The notes under the pieces were generated by a model that saw nothing but the letters and a program-made list of their open reading frames with translations, was not told the DNA's origin and did no database searches. Of a stretch of 64,000 nt of DNA, positions 9,486 to 18,064 are shown one piece after another. This DNA comes from Flavobacterium profundi. Lineage in GTDB: Bacteria; Bacteroidota; Bacteroidia; Flavobacteriales; Flavobacteriaceae. The stretch covers positions 158,461-222,460 of the forward strand of contig NZ_VDCZ01000006.1 of assembly GCF_006491645.1 (NCBI RefSeq), in the 5' to 3' direction. Position numbers and translations under genes: made by a program. Positions within the stretch are counted from its first letter, which is position 1, and each line of letters opens with the position of its first letter.

Positions 9486-12400
9486 CTATCTATATTGGTA
9501 TTGTTGTAAATATTCGTTCACTATTAAATTATTTATGGTTTCAGTAGTTGAAAAATCCAACGGAATGTTTTCCTTTTTCTTAAATTCCTGAATCACCAAT
9601 TGCAATAAATAACGTTTAAAGTAAGGTTCATTATTCATAAGATCTTCTTGTCCTTCTAATTTGGTATCTACTTGCTCTTTTACTTGCATTAACGCCTTAT
9701 GCAATTGCATTTCTTTAGCGTTAAGTGTTCCTTTTTCACTCAAACGCTTATGAATACGAGTGTATTTTTCGTCATTAATATACTTTGCTTTTAACAATGC
9801 ATTTTTACGATTCAATTCTTTGGCTTGGTCATATATTTTTTGAAGTAAATGCATGTTTTCAATCATGTCGGCTTGCGTAACTTCACTCAGATTTTTCTTT
9901 TTGAAAATACGTTCTAGTTCTTCACGCAAACTTACAAATTGTGGGTCGATTTGGTCAAAATTATTTTGGAGTGATTCCCTTGTTTTGCGTAATATATTTT
10001 TGAACTCATCGGCTAATACTAACTCGCTTTCATCAATTTTGATAAATTGAAAAATCACATCTTCCAAAGCGGTGTTTAATAAATTAGCTGAAGCTTCTTC
10101 ATTACCAATACTTTCCACAAAATTTAAGTTATCTAATCGGCTTTGTGCTTCTAACAACAAGCGATTCCAAATATCAAAATCAGCTATACCACCTAAAGCT
10201 TCATAATTATTAATTGCAATTATATTTTTCAATTCTTTAGCAGTTCGTAAAGCTTTAACCAAGCGCAACAACTCATTTTTATCCGTAAGTTGGGCTATTT
10301 GTTGTGAAAATAATTCTCTGTTTTGTGTATCGTAATGGAAAAGCGTTTCTTTTATCTCTTGAATTTCCTGTTGGATTTCCTCTTCAGATTTAAACAAATA
10401 CGAATACAATTCCATTTCATCGCCTAACTGCACTTGCAATTCATCAAAATACATTTTGTTAGTTCGGTCAAAAGCTTTGGATATATCAGCAAAATCAACT
10501 ACATAACCGTATTGGTATTTTTTATAGGGTCGATTAACACGAGTTAAAGTTTGTAATAAATTGTGGTCTTGAATAACACGAGCTAAATACAGTTTCTTTA
10601 ATCGTTTGGCATCGAAACCAGTCAGCAACATGTTGTAAACAAACAACAAATCAACCTTTCCTTTTTTATAGGTGGATATTAATTCTTTACGAATGGCTTT
10701 GTCGTTTTCATCATGTAAGATTAAAGCAGCAGTTAATTTTGGTTCCTCGCGATTACCATATTTTTCAGGTGGTTCGGCGGCCATTAAAATACTAGCATCA
10801 GTTTCTTGTTTTCCAAATTTTTCCTCAAACAATCGAAACAATTCTTTCGCTTGATTCGCTGAATCACATACTATCATTCCACCTAAAGATGTATCTTGTT
10901 TTTCCCATCTGAATTTAATTAAATCAGTAACAATATAATCTAGTAAGGGTTGCGCAAATTTTGAATGGGCATAAATCTGTCGTGTGCTAATATCGCCTTG
11001 CAACACTTTAATTTGATCCATTATTTCTTTCATTTCCATTTTGAAGTTGCCTTCAATTTGTTCACGAATCAAACGTAGTGTATAACCATCAGCAATCGAC
11101 ATGTTGTAGTAATACTTATGAAAATAATTACCAAACAACATTTTAGAATCGTATTCTTTAGCAACTTCTTTTAATAAAGGCGTTCCAGTTAAAGCGATTA
11201 TAATAGCAGAACGGTCTGAATTAATTAGATTAGCTAAATAATTACCTTTAGGATTATAACTTCTGTGCGCTTCGTCTAAGAAATAAACACGCTGAATGTT
11301 AATATCATAACTAATATCCTTAATTGCAACAGCATCTTCCGAAAACTTCTGAATATTCACAACCGTAATTTCAGGAACTCCGCTATCGTTATGAATGGCA
11401 CCAACTACTTTTAAATCAGCAATAAAATCTTGCTTCGAATTTACCTGTTTTACTTTCAAACCTCTATTAGCAAATTCGCTTGAAGCTTGAATTAATAAAT
11501 CCAATCGGTCAACTATAAAATAGAATTTTGGAATGACTTGTTTCTTAGCGTAATAATCCGTTAAGTGTTTAACATTGTAATACGCTAAAGCCGTTTTTCC
11601 TGAACCTTGTGTGTGCCAAATAATCCCTTTTTTTTGTCCTGCACCAATTTTTGTTGCAATGGCTTGTGTGGCAAACAACTGAGGATAACGCATGATATGT
11701 TTTTGATAAGCAACTTTTCCAGTTACTTCTTCTTCCACATAGACAATGGCGTATTGTAAAACAAATTTCAAACGCTCTTTACTAAACAAAGAAGTCAAAA
11801 TTCGATTCGTTGGTGTATTAGGTTGTTTATTTGTAATGTATTCTGGACTATTTTTAATAACAATCAAGTTGTTATCTTTCAAAAGTTCGTTTTCTGTTTT
11901 TTCGTCAACATCCTTCAACTTTTGTTGCACTGGATAATCTAAATCTTCTCTAAAATAATTGAATTGAACGTTCTCATAAGCAGGCGTAGCGTAAAAAGCT
12001 CCAAAAATCGGTTCTACTATTCCATCTTCATATTCCATATTGTTAGAGAAAACCAACAACTGCGTAATATTAGCAAAACGCCTAAAATGTTTATTTTTGA
12101 AACGCTCATTAATTCGAGTTCTTTCTTTGATAACACCCTCTTGATTATGAGGTTTTTTTACTTCAATAAAAGCTAAAGGCATACCATTAATTAAAACCGT
12201 AATATCAGGACGAAACTCCTCGTCTCCCGATTTACAAGTTAATTCTGTGGTAACATGAAATTCGTTATTGTTGAAATTTTCAAAATCAATCAATTTAACT
12301 CCAGAAGTCGAAGTTAATCTCTCGTAAAACTTTTTCCCCAAGTCTTCATAATCCAACTCCAGATTGATTTCATCTAAAATTCGTTGCGCTTCTTGTTCCG

Positions 12401-12560
12401 TTATTCCATTTAGTGCGGAAATCTTAGGAATAAAAATAGAAGAAAAAATATTATTACTTTCAATTCTATTTTGTTCATTCAAAGGAATATACTGATATCC
12501 CAAACGCATTAAATGTAATAAAGCTGGGATTTTTACCCTCGAATCTTCGTTGAATTTCAT
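9486..12560 (-). CDS. hsdR: Type I restriction enzyme motor and nuclease subunit HsdR
   Basis: 1024 aa. An N-terminal PD-(D/E)xK nuclease has D119 (FRPDITV) and E133-x-K135 (FIEVKKP), followed by the QEGVIKERTRIN segment. A superfamily 2 translocase follows: motif I TQGSGKT at 317-323, DEAH at 429-432 and motif III TGT at 458-460. The conserved LLTGFDAKRL and TLTRVNRPY motifs lie in the second RecA lobe. A long helical C-terminal region would dock on the methylase. It translocates unmodified DNA and cuts at a distance. It is the first gene of the defence operon, with a Bacteroidetes-type promoter 21-51 bp upstream of its ATG. Confidence 0.95.
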   Translation of the reverse strand: MKFNEDSRVKIPALLHLMRLGYQYIPLNEQNRIESNNIFSSIFIPKISALNGITEQEAQRILDEINLELDYEDLGKKFYERLTSTSGVKLIDFENFNNNEFHVTTELTCKSGDEEFRPDITVLINGMPLAFIEVKKPHNQEGVIKERTRINERFKNKHFRRFANITQLLVFSNNMEYEDGIVEPIFGAFYATPAYENVQFNYFREDLDYPVQQKLKDVDEKTENELLKDNNLIVIKNSPEYITNKQPNTPTNRILTSLFSKERLKFVLQYAIVYVEEEVTGKVAYQKHIMRYPQLFATQAIATKIGAGQKKGIIWHTQGSGKTALAYYNVKHLTDYYAKKQVIPKFYFIVDRLDLLIQASSEFANRGLKVKQVNSKQDFIADLKVVGAIHNDSGVPEITVVNIQKFSEDAVAIKDISYDINIQRVYFLDEAHRSYNPKGNYLANLINSDRSAIIIALTGTPLLKEVAKEYDSKMLFGNYFHKYYYNMSIADGYTLRLIREQIEGNFKMEMKEIMDQIKVLQGDISTRQIYAHSKFAQPLLDYIVTDLIKFRWEKQDTSLGGMIVCDSANQAKELFRLFEEKFGKQETDASILMAAEPPEKYGNREEPKLTAALILHDENDKAIRKELISTYKKGKVDLLFVYNMLLTGFDAKRLKKLYLARVIQDHNLLQTLTRVNRPYKKYQYGYVVDFADISKAFDRTNKMYFDELQVQLGDEMELYSYLFKSEEEIQQEIQEIKETLFHYDTQNRELFSQQIAQLTDKNELLRLVKALRTAKELKNIIAINNYEALGGIADFDIWNRLLLEAQSRLDNLNFVESIGNEEASANLLNTALEDVIFQFIKIDESELVLADEFKNILRKTRESLQNNFDQIDPQFVSLREELERIFKKKNLSEVTQADMIENMHLLQKIYDQAKELNRKNALLKAKYINDEKYTRIHKRLSEKGTLNAKEMQLHKALMQVKEQVDTKLEGQEDLMNNEPYFKRYLLQLVIQEFKKKENIPLDFSTTETINNLIVNEYLQQYQYR

Positions 12561-12580
12561 TCATCTATAATCTTAACCTT

Positions 12581-12611
12581 CAAACTTAGCAAAAATTATT
12601 GATATAGCCAA
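12581..12611 (-). promoter_or_regulatory. Promoter of the hsdR-mcrC defence operon
   Basis: On the minus strand a -7 box TAAGTTTG (12581-12588) is preceded by TTG (12609-12611) with exactly 20 bp between them. This fits the Bacteroidetes consensus TTG-N17-23-TAnnTTTG. The -7 box ends 20 bp before the hsdR ATG. No other promoter of this quality was noticed between here and the window start. Confidence 0.7.
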
Positions 12612-12639
12612 TACGTATTTCTACCTGTTTTTTGATTTT

Positions 12640-12672
12640 TAGGAATTAGGAAATAGGGATTAGGAATTAGCA
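12640..12672. repeat. Short 7-bp-periodic array (AGGAATT-type)
   Basis: Successive units AGGAATT, AGGAAAT, AGGGATT, AGGAATT follow each other without gaps. Read on the minus strand these are AATTCCT-type units, the same as those at 42204-42249. Confidence 0.7.
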
Positions 12673-12728
12673 ACTGAAAAGTCAGAAAGTAACTAAAAAC
12701 AACAAAAAACCATCCTTTTTGGTAGTTT

Positions 12729-12767
12729 GCTACGCATTTTCTACGGACTTTGTTCGTAGAAAGTAGC
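12729..12767. repeat. Intergenic hairpin
   Basis: TTTCTACG (12738-12745) and CGTAGAAA (12755-12762) are perfect complements around a 9-nt loop. They are enclosed by a second pair, GCTAC (12729-12733) with GTAGC (12763-12767). There is no U-tract after it, so it is more likely a palindromic intergenic element than a terminator. Confidence 0.55.
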
Positions 12768-12962
12768 GGTTTTATAGTACTTTACCGAAGGTTTTCCGAA
12801 CAATCTCCGAACAAAGACCCTATTTAAGGGGTTTAAACACATCAAAATACTTCAAAACCAGTCATTATACGTCAAAACCAGTCAAAACCAGTCAGATTGA
12901 GGTTTGTAAGAGGTTTTTAAAGTGTTTGGTAAGGTAATTGTGGGGGTATTTAGGGGTTGGTC

Positions 12963-13090
12963 TAAAGTCATAAAGTCATAAAGTCGAAAGTCATAAAATC
13001 GAAAGTCATAAAATCGAAAGTTGAAAGTCATAAAGTTGAAAGACATAAAGTTGAAAGTCATAATGTCGAAAGTCATAAAGTTGAAAGTTG
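12963..13090. repeat. AAAGTCG/AAAGTCAT tandem array, about 128 bp
   Basis: About 17 units of 7 or 8 bp follow one another: AAAGTCAT, AAAGTCG, AAAATCG, AAAGTTG and single-base variants. It is entirely intergenic. Sister arrays lie at 14713-14773 and 42146-42182. It creates false open frames on the minus strand. Confidence 0.8.
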
Positions 13091-13218
13091 TTTATGATAC
13101 AGATATAATAAAAAAAACAAACTTGTTTGTTTTGTACAAACAAGTTTATACATGAGCCACAGATAAAGATAAATAGCGTGTTATTACTTTTGAGAAAAGT
13201 CAAATCATAGGTAGTACA

Positions 13219-13252
13219 AAAAAACCGAAAAACTTTTGCTTTCCGGTTTTTA
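13219..13252 (-). terminator. Terminator after the 412-aa exported protein gene
   Basis: Reading on the minus strand, AACCGGAAAG pairs imperfectly with TTTTTCGGTT across a short loop and is followed by seven T. It lies 27 bp past the stop of the gene at 13279-14517. Confidence 0.6.
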
Positions 13253-13278
13253 TGATTTTGAAATAAAAATTAACACTA

Positions 13279-14517
13279 CTATTTAATCAAATCAGATAAC
13301 ATTACAGAGTAGCCAATTTGAAATTGAAAAAAATCGTTTGTTTTATCGATATCTTGCGTAGGCGTTATATAATTTACTCTTGCAAATAATCGGTTAGCCT
13401 TATCATCAAAGGGATGCCAATAAAAATCTAATCCAAACTTTAAGAAATTAAAATATTGTCCATTTAAATATTCAGCATATGTTTGAGTTCCAGGACTAAA
13501 CAATCGTGTCATTCTGCCATACACATCTAAACCAATATTGCTACTAGATTTTAAATTTAACCCTCCTTCAATAAAAAAGTTAGTGTTATTTACATTTAAG
13601 GTGTCTGTAGCTGTTCTTAATTTTGTAGCACCTACTCCAAAACCAGTGTCTAAATAAGCTCTACTTTGTGATTTGAATTCTATCCAACTATTTAATAAAT
13701 TGACAGCAACCTCTGCATTTAAATATGATTTTCTTAGTATGTCAGAATTATTGAAATTATCAAACTCGATATATTTATCTTTGCTGTCAAATTTACTAGC
13801 ATTTATATTTACTTTAAAATATTGCAGATAAAAAACACTATTTATTAAGGTTCTTCTATGTAAGATGTTTTTGTACCTTAAATCGGTTTGAACTAATCCG
13901 TTTTCTTCATTTCCGAAAAGAGCTAAAGCATCTGAATACAAACGAATATCAAAAATATTATTAATACCAACTCCTTTTTTTAACTCTAATTCTGATAGAT
14001 CGGTTTCAGTTGAGTAGTCTACATCATCTGGAACAAATTGATTTAATCTTTTAGGTTCAATTATTTCTTGAAAAACAAAAAAATCAGTTCCGTTTAAAGC
14101 ACTAATCTTATCTGTAATTTTTGTAAACCTTGAATGAGTTACTGGTATGGGTGCATTTTTATTAGTATATATCTGATTGTTATAATAAACAGTCAAATCA
14201 TTAATATAACCATCCTTTAAAGAAATATAAATACTATTAATATCAACTACAGTATCTGTACCGTTTTCTGAATGTAAGGTAGCATTATTTAATTTGAAAA
14301 CTAAATAGCCTATAGTCTCTTGGTCACTTTTTTCAAATGTTTCTTTTAAATCTTCTAACTTTTCTTTTAATTTTTTATATTGACTTAATGTTAATTCAGC
14401 AGCTTGTAAACTATTTGCTGTTGTTTCTTGATTTTCTTGATTTTCATTAGTATTCTCTTGTGCACGAAGAGAATGAAAACTTAAAAATAGGAATAATAAA
14501 GTAATTGTTTTTTTCAT
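13279..14517 (-). CDS. Exported protein of unknown function, probable outer-membrane associated
   Basis: 412 aa, family not recognised. A clear signal peptide ends in LRAQ (residues 1-19), followed by an Asn/Gln-rich stretch and a helical, charged segment (LTLSQYKKLKEKLEDLKETF) that could form a coiled coil at about 42-65. The rest is rich in alternating aromatic and polar residues (LNVNNTNFFIEGGLNLK, YGRMTRLF, FLKFGLDFYWHP, FFQFQIGYSVML), which looks like outer-membrane beta strands, with about eight or more strands in the second half. It has its own terminator, and the intergenic region upstream is repeat-rich. Its signal peptide is nearly the same as that of the next gene (MKKTITLLFLFL against MKKTITFLLLFL), which hints at related function or at duplication of the 5' end. 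Confidence 0.6.
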   Translation of the reverse strand: MKKTITLLFLFLSFHSLRAQENTNENQENQETTANSLQAAELTLSQYKKLKEKLEDLKETFEKSDQETIGYLVFKLNNATLHSENGTDTVVDINSIYISLKDGYINDLTVYYNNQIYTNKNAPIPVTHSRFTKITDKISALNGTDFFVFQEIIEPKRLNQFVPDDVDYSTETDLSELELKKGVGINNIFDIRLYSDALALFGNEENGLVQTDLRYKNILHRRTLINSVFYLQYFKVNINASKFDSKDKYIEFDNFNNSDILRKSYLNAEVAVNLLNSWIEFKSQSRAYLDTGFGVGATKLRTATDTLNVNNTNFFIEGGLNLKSSSNIGLDVYGRMTRLFSPGTQTYAEYLNGQYFNFLKFGLDFYWHPFDDKANRLFARVNYITPTQDIDKTNDFFQFQIGYSVMLSDLIK

Positions 14518-14712
14518 GTTGGTTTGAATTTAGTTCTTATAATTGGTTATAAAATTATGATTTATACATCCTACAACAGGTGTTTTTAACCTGTTTTCCG
14601 CCGATAGTAACGATGTTAATTGTTTTTAAATCTTATTCTTGTAAACTATTACTGTTTAAAAGTAAAATTTTCGATTCTAATAACCAATACCACAAAAGGG
14701 GTATTTTTAAGT

Positions 14713-14773
14713 CTAAAGTCATAAAGTCGAAAGTCGAAAGTCTTAAAGTCGATAGTCATAAAGTCGATAGTTA
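14713..14773. repeat. AAAGTCG/AAAGTCAT tandem array, second copy
   Basis: Eight units such as AAAGTCAT, AAAGTCG, AAAGTCT and the variant ATAGTCAT occur in series. Unit and orientation match the array at 12963-13090. Confidence 0.75.
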
Positions 14774-14818
14774 CTTATTATACAGATGTAAAAGTAAAGA
14801 AACAAATTATGTCTCTAA

Positions 14819-14878
14819 ACCAACAACTTTAAACCCACAACTTTAAACCATAAACTTTTAAACCATAAACTTTTAAAC
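14819..14878. repeat. 13-15 bp tandem repeat (CCATAAACTTTTAAA)
   Basis: Four units in series: CCAACAACTTTAAAC, CCACAACTTTAAA, and two identical CCATAAACTTTTAAA. It lies just downstream of the stop of the gene at 14897-16525. Confidence 0.7.
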
Positions 14879-14896
14879 TATGAAATATAAATTTCC

Positions 14897-16525
14897 TTAA
14901 GGATTCGGTTGGGAAGTTTGTTTCTTCACTTTGCCAAAGTTATAGGTAATTCCAAAGAAATGTCCGAAAGAGAATTTGTTGCTCGTTGGCACGGTTCCAT
15001 TGGTACCCAAATCATAAGAAGCCGAACCATCGGTGGCATACCCATCGGCAATAGTGGTTACTGCACCCATGGTTAAACCACCATGTAAAACTATACGCTC
15101 TTCTTTTCCTAAAATCAAACCACCCCCAGCAAGGATTTGGAACTTCTGATTGGCAGTAAACAAGGCTCCCACACTCAAAGCAGGGCGCACCCAAGACCCT
15201 CCACGCAGCGATAAGTTAATACTGGAACCAAAACCAAAGTCATAGTCACCTTGGTTCTTTTTATAAATGGCTTTTTGGGTTTCGGTAGTACCATTAGTGG
15301 TCACTTCTACATCTCTAGTTTCATATTCTTGATCCAATAAGGACGTAATAAAAAGACCACCGCTCACGTCTATTTTTAAACCGTCTTTTACCCAAACCGT
15401 ATAGGTATAGGAATCTGTAACAGCAGGAGCACTGCCTTTATGACTACGTTCTACAGTTATTTCCACCGCATCAATGTTCTTGCCATTACTGTCTAATGGC
15501 AATAAATAATTGTACAATTTCAATTGGTACATCTTTTTAATTTCGTCATTAATGCCTTTAGAAAGATCGGTAATAGGCTGGGTGTTTTTCTTAAAGTCTT
15601 TCATGATATCGGGAAAGTTAATCGCTTCACCATTAATACCTTGTAAGTCTTTTAGGAGTTGAATATAGGTGGCATTAAAACCTTCTCTTTTTATTTTAAA
15701 ATCGGCTGTATCCAAAAAGTCTTCTGCGGCTATAGTGGCCACATAATTGTTCAAATCAATGGATAAATCGGTAAACGATTGTTCTAATACCAAAATAGCG
15801 TTTTGTATGTTGGTAGCATCTTCTGCATCCGATTGCGCAGGAATGGCTTTCACAGTTTTTAAACTGTATTTTAAATTCGCATTGGTAATAAAATTCGCCG
15901 AATACTGAGATTTTGAAACATGTGCTTTTGGGGTTTGGCTTTCCAATTGTTTCTTCTGAATTTGCAGTTTACTGATGGTAGCGTAGTTGGCAGTCACTTG
16001 TTTTTCCAATTGGTCTTTGTCACTTTTAGCGGTTTTAGTATCACCAATTTTCTCTAATAAATCTTGGTTCTTCGCATGCAGTTGATTGATGGAATCGTCT
16101 AACTTTTGTGCTTCTTCAGAGCCAGCAGGTGCCATAGCGGCAAAGTTTTTAGGCGTAGCACTAATACGTTTGCCCACACTATCCAACGGGTTGTATACTT
16201 GTCCTTCAAAGAAGTTGACTACTTTGTGATTGATGATATAGCTGTACTTATACGGGTTTCCATTGATGAGGTTGAAGGCTAATAATTCTCTGGATTTGAT
16301 GACCAACTTCTTATTGGTATGGATTGTAGCATCGTCGTCGTCATTGTCATCATCGTCGTCATCCGCTTGCTTGCTTTTGCTTTCTGAAACTTCTTCTTCT
16401 GTTTGTACCCGCAACGAACCTTTATGGGGTTTGCCTAAATCGAGGGTAAAGACTTTAGTGTCAATCTGAGCTTGTAAATAAAAGGATCCTAAAAAGAGCA
16501 GGAGGAAAGTAATTGTTTTTTTCAT
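14897..16525 (-). CDS. Exported protein with acidic run, coiled coil and C-terminal beta-barrel-like region
   Basis: 542 aa, family not recognised. The signal peptide is MKKTITFLLLFLGSFYLQAQ (1-20). A highly acidic low-complexity run (QADDDDDDNDDDDA) lies at about 53-66. A helical region rich in Lys, Gln and Asp at about 145-200 (DDSINQLHAKNQDLLEKIGD, QLEKQVTANYATISKLQIQK) should form a coiled coil. From about 380 to the end the pattern (LKIDVSGGLFITSLL, YDFGFGSSINLSLRG, LSVGALFTAN, GHFFGITYNFGK) looks like outer-membrane beta strands. Similar three-part proteins are common and uncharacterised in Bacteroidetes. GC content is visibly higher than in the accessory genes of region 4. Gene order and strand suggest it could be expressed with the gene at 13279, but 379 bp separate them. 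Confidence 0.6.
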   Translation of the reverse strand: MKKTITFLLLFLGSFYLQAQIDTKVFTLDLGKPHKGSLRVQTEEEVSESKSKQADDDDDDNDDDDATIHTNKKLVIKSRELLAFNLINGNPYKYSYIINHKVVNFFEGQVYNPLDSVGKRISATPKNFAAMAPAGSEEAQKLDDSINQLHAKNQDLLEKIGDTKTAKSDKDQLEKQVTANYATISKLQIQKKQLESQTPKAHVSKSQYSANFITNANLKYSLKTVKAIPAQSDAEDATNIQNAILVLEQSFTDLSIDLNNYVATIAAEDFLDTADFKIKREGFNATYIQLLKDLQGINGEAINFPDIMKDFKKNTQPITDLSKGINDEIKKMYQLKLYNYLLPLDSNGKNIDAVEITVERSHKGSAPAVTDSYTYTVWVKDGLKIDVSGGLFITSLLDQEYETRDVEVTTNGTTETQKAIYKKNQGDYDFGFGSSINLSLRGGSWVRPALSVGALFTANQKFQILAGGGLILGKEERIVLHGGLTMGAVTTIADGYATDGSASYDLGTNGTVPTSNKFSFGHFFGITYNFGKVKKQTSQPNP

Positions 16526-16630
16526 GTTTATGGTTTTAGTTTTGTATTGCCGACCTAAAATTAAGAATTAATACGCAAAAAGCCATAGGTACTTTTACCT
16601 GATTTTGGTTTAGGGTTAGTTGTTAGTACT

Positions 16631-16693
16631 TAGTTGTTAGTACTTAGTGATTCGGAAAGTGAGACTGAATACTGAGACTGACAACCGACAACC
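16631..16693. repeat. 63-bp dispersed repeat, copy 1
   Basis: It begins with 7-bp units (TTAGTAC/TTAGTTG) and continues with GTGATTCGGAAAGTGAGACT and a GACTGA/AACCGA segment. An almost identical copy (about four transitions in 63 bp) in the same orientation lies at 22755-22817. Both are intergenic. Confidence 0.8.
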
Positions 16694-16699
16694 GAAAAC

Positions 16700-16737
16700 A
16701 AAAAAAAAAAACTGCCTGATAATACTACCAGACAGCT
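16700..16737 (-). terminator. Terminator after the phytase gene
   Basis: On the minus strand CTGTCTGGTA pairs with TATCAGGCAG (one G-U pair, one mismatch) around a short loop and is followed by eleven or more T. It lies about 30 bp beyond the stop at 16766. Confidence 0.75.
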
Positions 16738-16765
16738 TTATAAAAAAATACACAACAAAATGCTA

Positions 16766-17803
16766 CTATTTCTTTTGGATACTATTTAAAATGGCTTGTT
16801 CTAGTTTTCCAAAATCATAGACATAAAAGTTTTTAGCATCGTTCATCGCTACAAAAATACCTTTAGGAAAAGCACTGCCTAAAGGAGTGGTTACGACATC
16901 ACAACCATCGGTTTCTAGAGTGGTTAGATTAACTGCTGTTATAAACGCATTGGTTTTACGGTCATACACATTAAAAAGGCCGCGTTGCTGATCGGAGATT
17001 ATCAGGTAACCCGATTCCGTTCCAGTTTTCGCAATGGCAATGCCTTCAATATCACTTTTAAAGTCGGTTGTTCCAAACAAACTAATTTCCGCATTGCCTT
17101 TTTCAGGATCAGCATAGTATTTGCGCACTCCATGTTGTTCATCCGAATAATAAATAAAGCCCATTTCATTGTCTACTGCTATGGCTTCAATTTCTTTTTT
17201 ACCACTAAATTTCCCAAACTTACGTACCAGATGCAATTGCACTCCTGAGGCGTTGGAAACCAATTCATATTGGTACAAATAATTCTCTTTAGGCCCTGTT
17301 TTACGACCTACAATCAGATACACTTTATCGCTCACGGGTGCATGATAAATCGCAATGCCCATGGGCGCTTGAAAGTCGGGTTGGGTCGCATCGGTAAATA
17401 CCTTAAAACCACCACCGTCTAAAGGTTGCATGTCGGGTACTGAAAACACACGTACTTGATTCTTTTCTCTTTCGGTAAAAGCAATAATATCCGTTTTAGT
17501 AGAATCGGTAAGGGTAAAGTTATAGGTGAGATCCACATTGTTAGGACGTTCAATATGGCGAATGGTTTTAGCTTCTATAATTTTCCCTTGCAAGTCAAAG
17601 GCATAAATACCACCATTGGTTTCTTTATCCGTACCAAAAATAATACTCTGAGAAGCATCTTTTGGGTTGACCCAAATCGCAGGATCATCGGTATCATTGA
17701 GGGTCGTTTCCGTAATAACATCGGGTGCTAAGGTTACTATATTAGTGTTTTGTTGGCAACTGCATACTGCCAGTATAAGGATACTATAAAAAATAGATTT
17801 CAT
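16766..17803 (-). CDS. Beta-propeller phytase-like lipoprotein
   Basis: 345 aa. The N-terminus is a lipoprotein-like signal with Cys at 14 and 16 (ILAVCSCQ), so it is probably anchored in the outer membrane or exported. The mature part has phytase (BPP) landmarks: DTDDPAIWVNPKD at about 37-49, FGTDKETNGGIYAFDL, EIEAIAVDNEMGFIYYSDEQ and SDIEGIAIAK, which form calcium and phosphate sites in the family. The enzyme removes phosphate from inositol hexakisphosphate. It lies 261 bp downstream of a TonB receptor on the same strand. Phytase plus TonB receptor is a recurring pair in Gram-negatives and supports a role in organic phosphate capture. A terminator follows. Function is from family, not tested. 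Confidence 0.85.
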   Translation of the reverse strand: MKSIFYSILILAVCSCQQNTNIVTLAPDVITETTLNDTDDPAIWVNPKDASQSIIFGTDKETNGGIYAFDLQGKIIEAKTIRHIERPNNVDLTYNFTLTDSTKTDIIAFTEREKNQVRVFSVPDMQPLDGGGFKVFTDATQPDFQAPMGIAIYHAPVSDKVYLIVGRKTGPKENYLYQYELVSNASGVQLHLVRKFGKFSGKKEIEAIAVDNEMGFIYYSDEQHGVRKYYADPEKGNAEISLFGTTDFKSDIEGIAIAKTGTESGYLIISDQQRGLFNVYDRKTNAFITAVNLTTLETDGCDVVTTPLGSAFPKGIFVAMNDAKNFYVYDFGKLEQAILNSIQKK

Positions 17804-17888
17804 GTTTTTAAATGATATTTTAATACTTGGTGTTTTTATATTGATGGAATAGGTTCGTTAGCTACTCATTTTTCTTGTTCTCGAAACA

Positions 17889-17959
17889 CGTCACTTCGAG
17901 TGCGAAGCGTATCGAGAAGTTATGTTTAGTTTCACTACACTAAACCACTCGAACTGACG
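17889..17959. repeat. Palindromic intergenic element (REP-like)
   Basis: Outer arms CGTCACTTCGAGTG (17889-17902) and CACTCGAACTGACG (17946-17959) are inverted repeats with one mismatch. Inside are two more perfect hairpins, CTTCG-AGTG-CGAAG (17894-17907) and GTTTAGT/ACTAAAC (17924-17930, 17939-17945). It lies between the TonB receptor and phytase genes. Elements of this kind are frequent between genes in Flavobacteriaceae, from memory. It could also act as a transcript stabiliser between the two genes. Confidence 0.75.
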
Positions 17960-17993
17960 AAAAATTAGTAGTTACACACCAGATTCGTTTTTT

Positions 17994-18062
17994 AACTTCT
18001 AACTTCTAACTTCTAACTTCTGACTTCTGACTTCTAACTTCTAAATTCTAACTTCTAAATTC
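17994..18062. repeat. Array of ten AACTTCT heptamers
   Basis: The units are AACTTCT four times, GACTTCT twice, AACTTCT, AAATTCT, AACTTCT, AAATTC. There are no gaps between units. It ends 2 bp before the stop codon of the TonB receptor gene (18065). Confidence 0.85.
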
Positions 18063-18064
18063 GA

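Larger units (their letters stand above)
12561..13278. other. 718-bp intergenic region with several repeat types and no credible gene
   Basis: It holds the defence-operon promoter, a 7-bp-periodic array at 12640-12672, a hairpin at 12729-12767, four GTCAAAACCAGT-like units at about 12852-12893, a long AAAGTCG/AAAGTCAT array at 12963-13090 and a minus-strand terminator at 13219-13252. Minus-strand open frames in 12882-13203 translate only the repeat (MTFxFxx) and are not genes. The density of repeats suggests an insertion boundary of the defence island, which is an inference. Confidence 0.6.
14518..14896. other. 379-bp intergenic region with two tandem arrays
   Basis: Nothing coding is credible here. 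A plus-strand open frame at 14580-14846 mostly translates the array at 14713-14773 (KSKVIKSKVESLKVDS). It contains that array and a second one at 14819-14878. No clear promoter for the gene at 14517 was seen. Confidence 0.55.

Noticed and set aside
12882..13203. Two minus-strand open frames in the repeat region
   Set aside because: They translate only the AAAGTCG/AAAGTCAT array (MTFxFMTFNF-like), with no independent coding signal.
14580..14846. Plus-strand 88-codon frame
   Set aside because: Low-complexity translation of an intergenic repeat (KSKVIKSKVESLK); no conserved content.
16263..16469. Plus-strand 68-codon frame with a Ser run
   Set aside because: It is the antisense of the Asp-rich stretch of the gene at 14897-16525.
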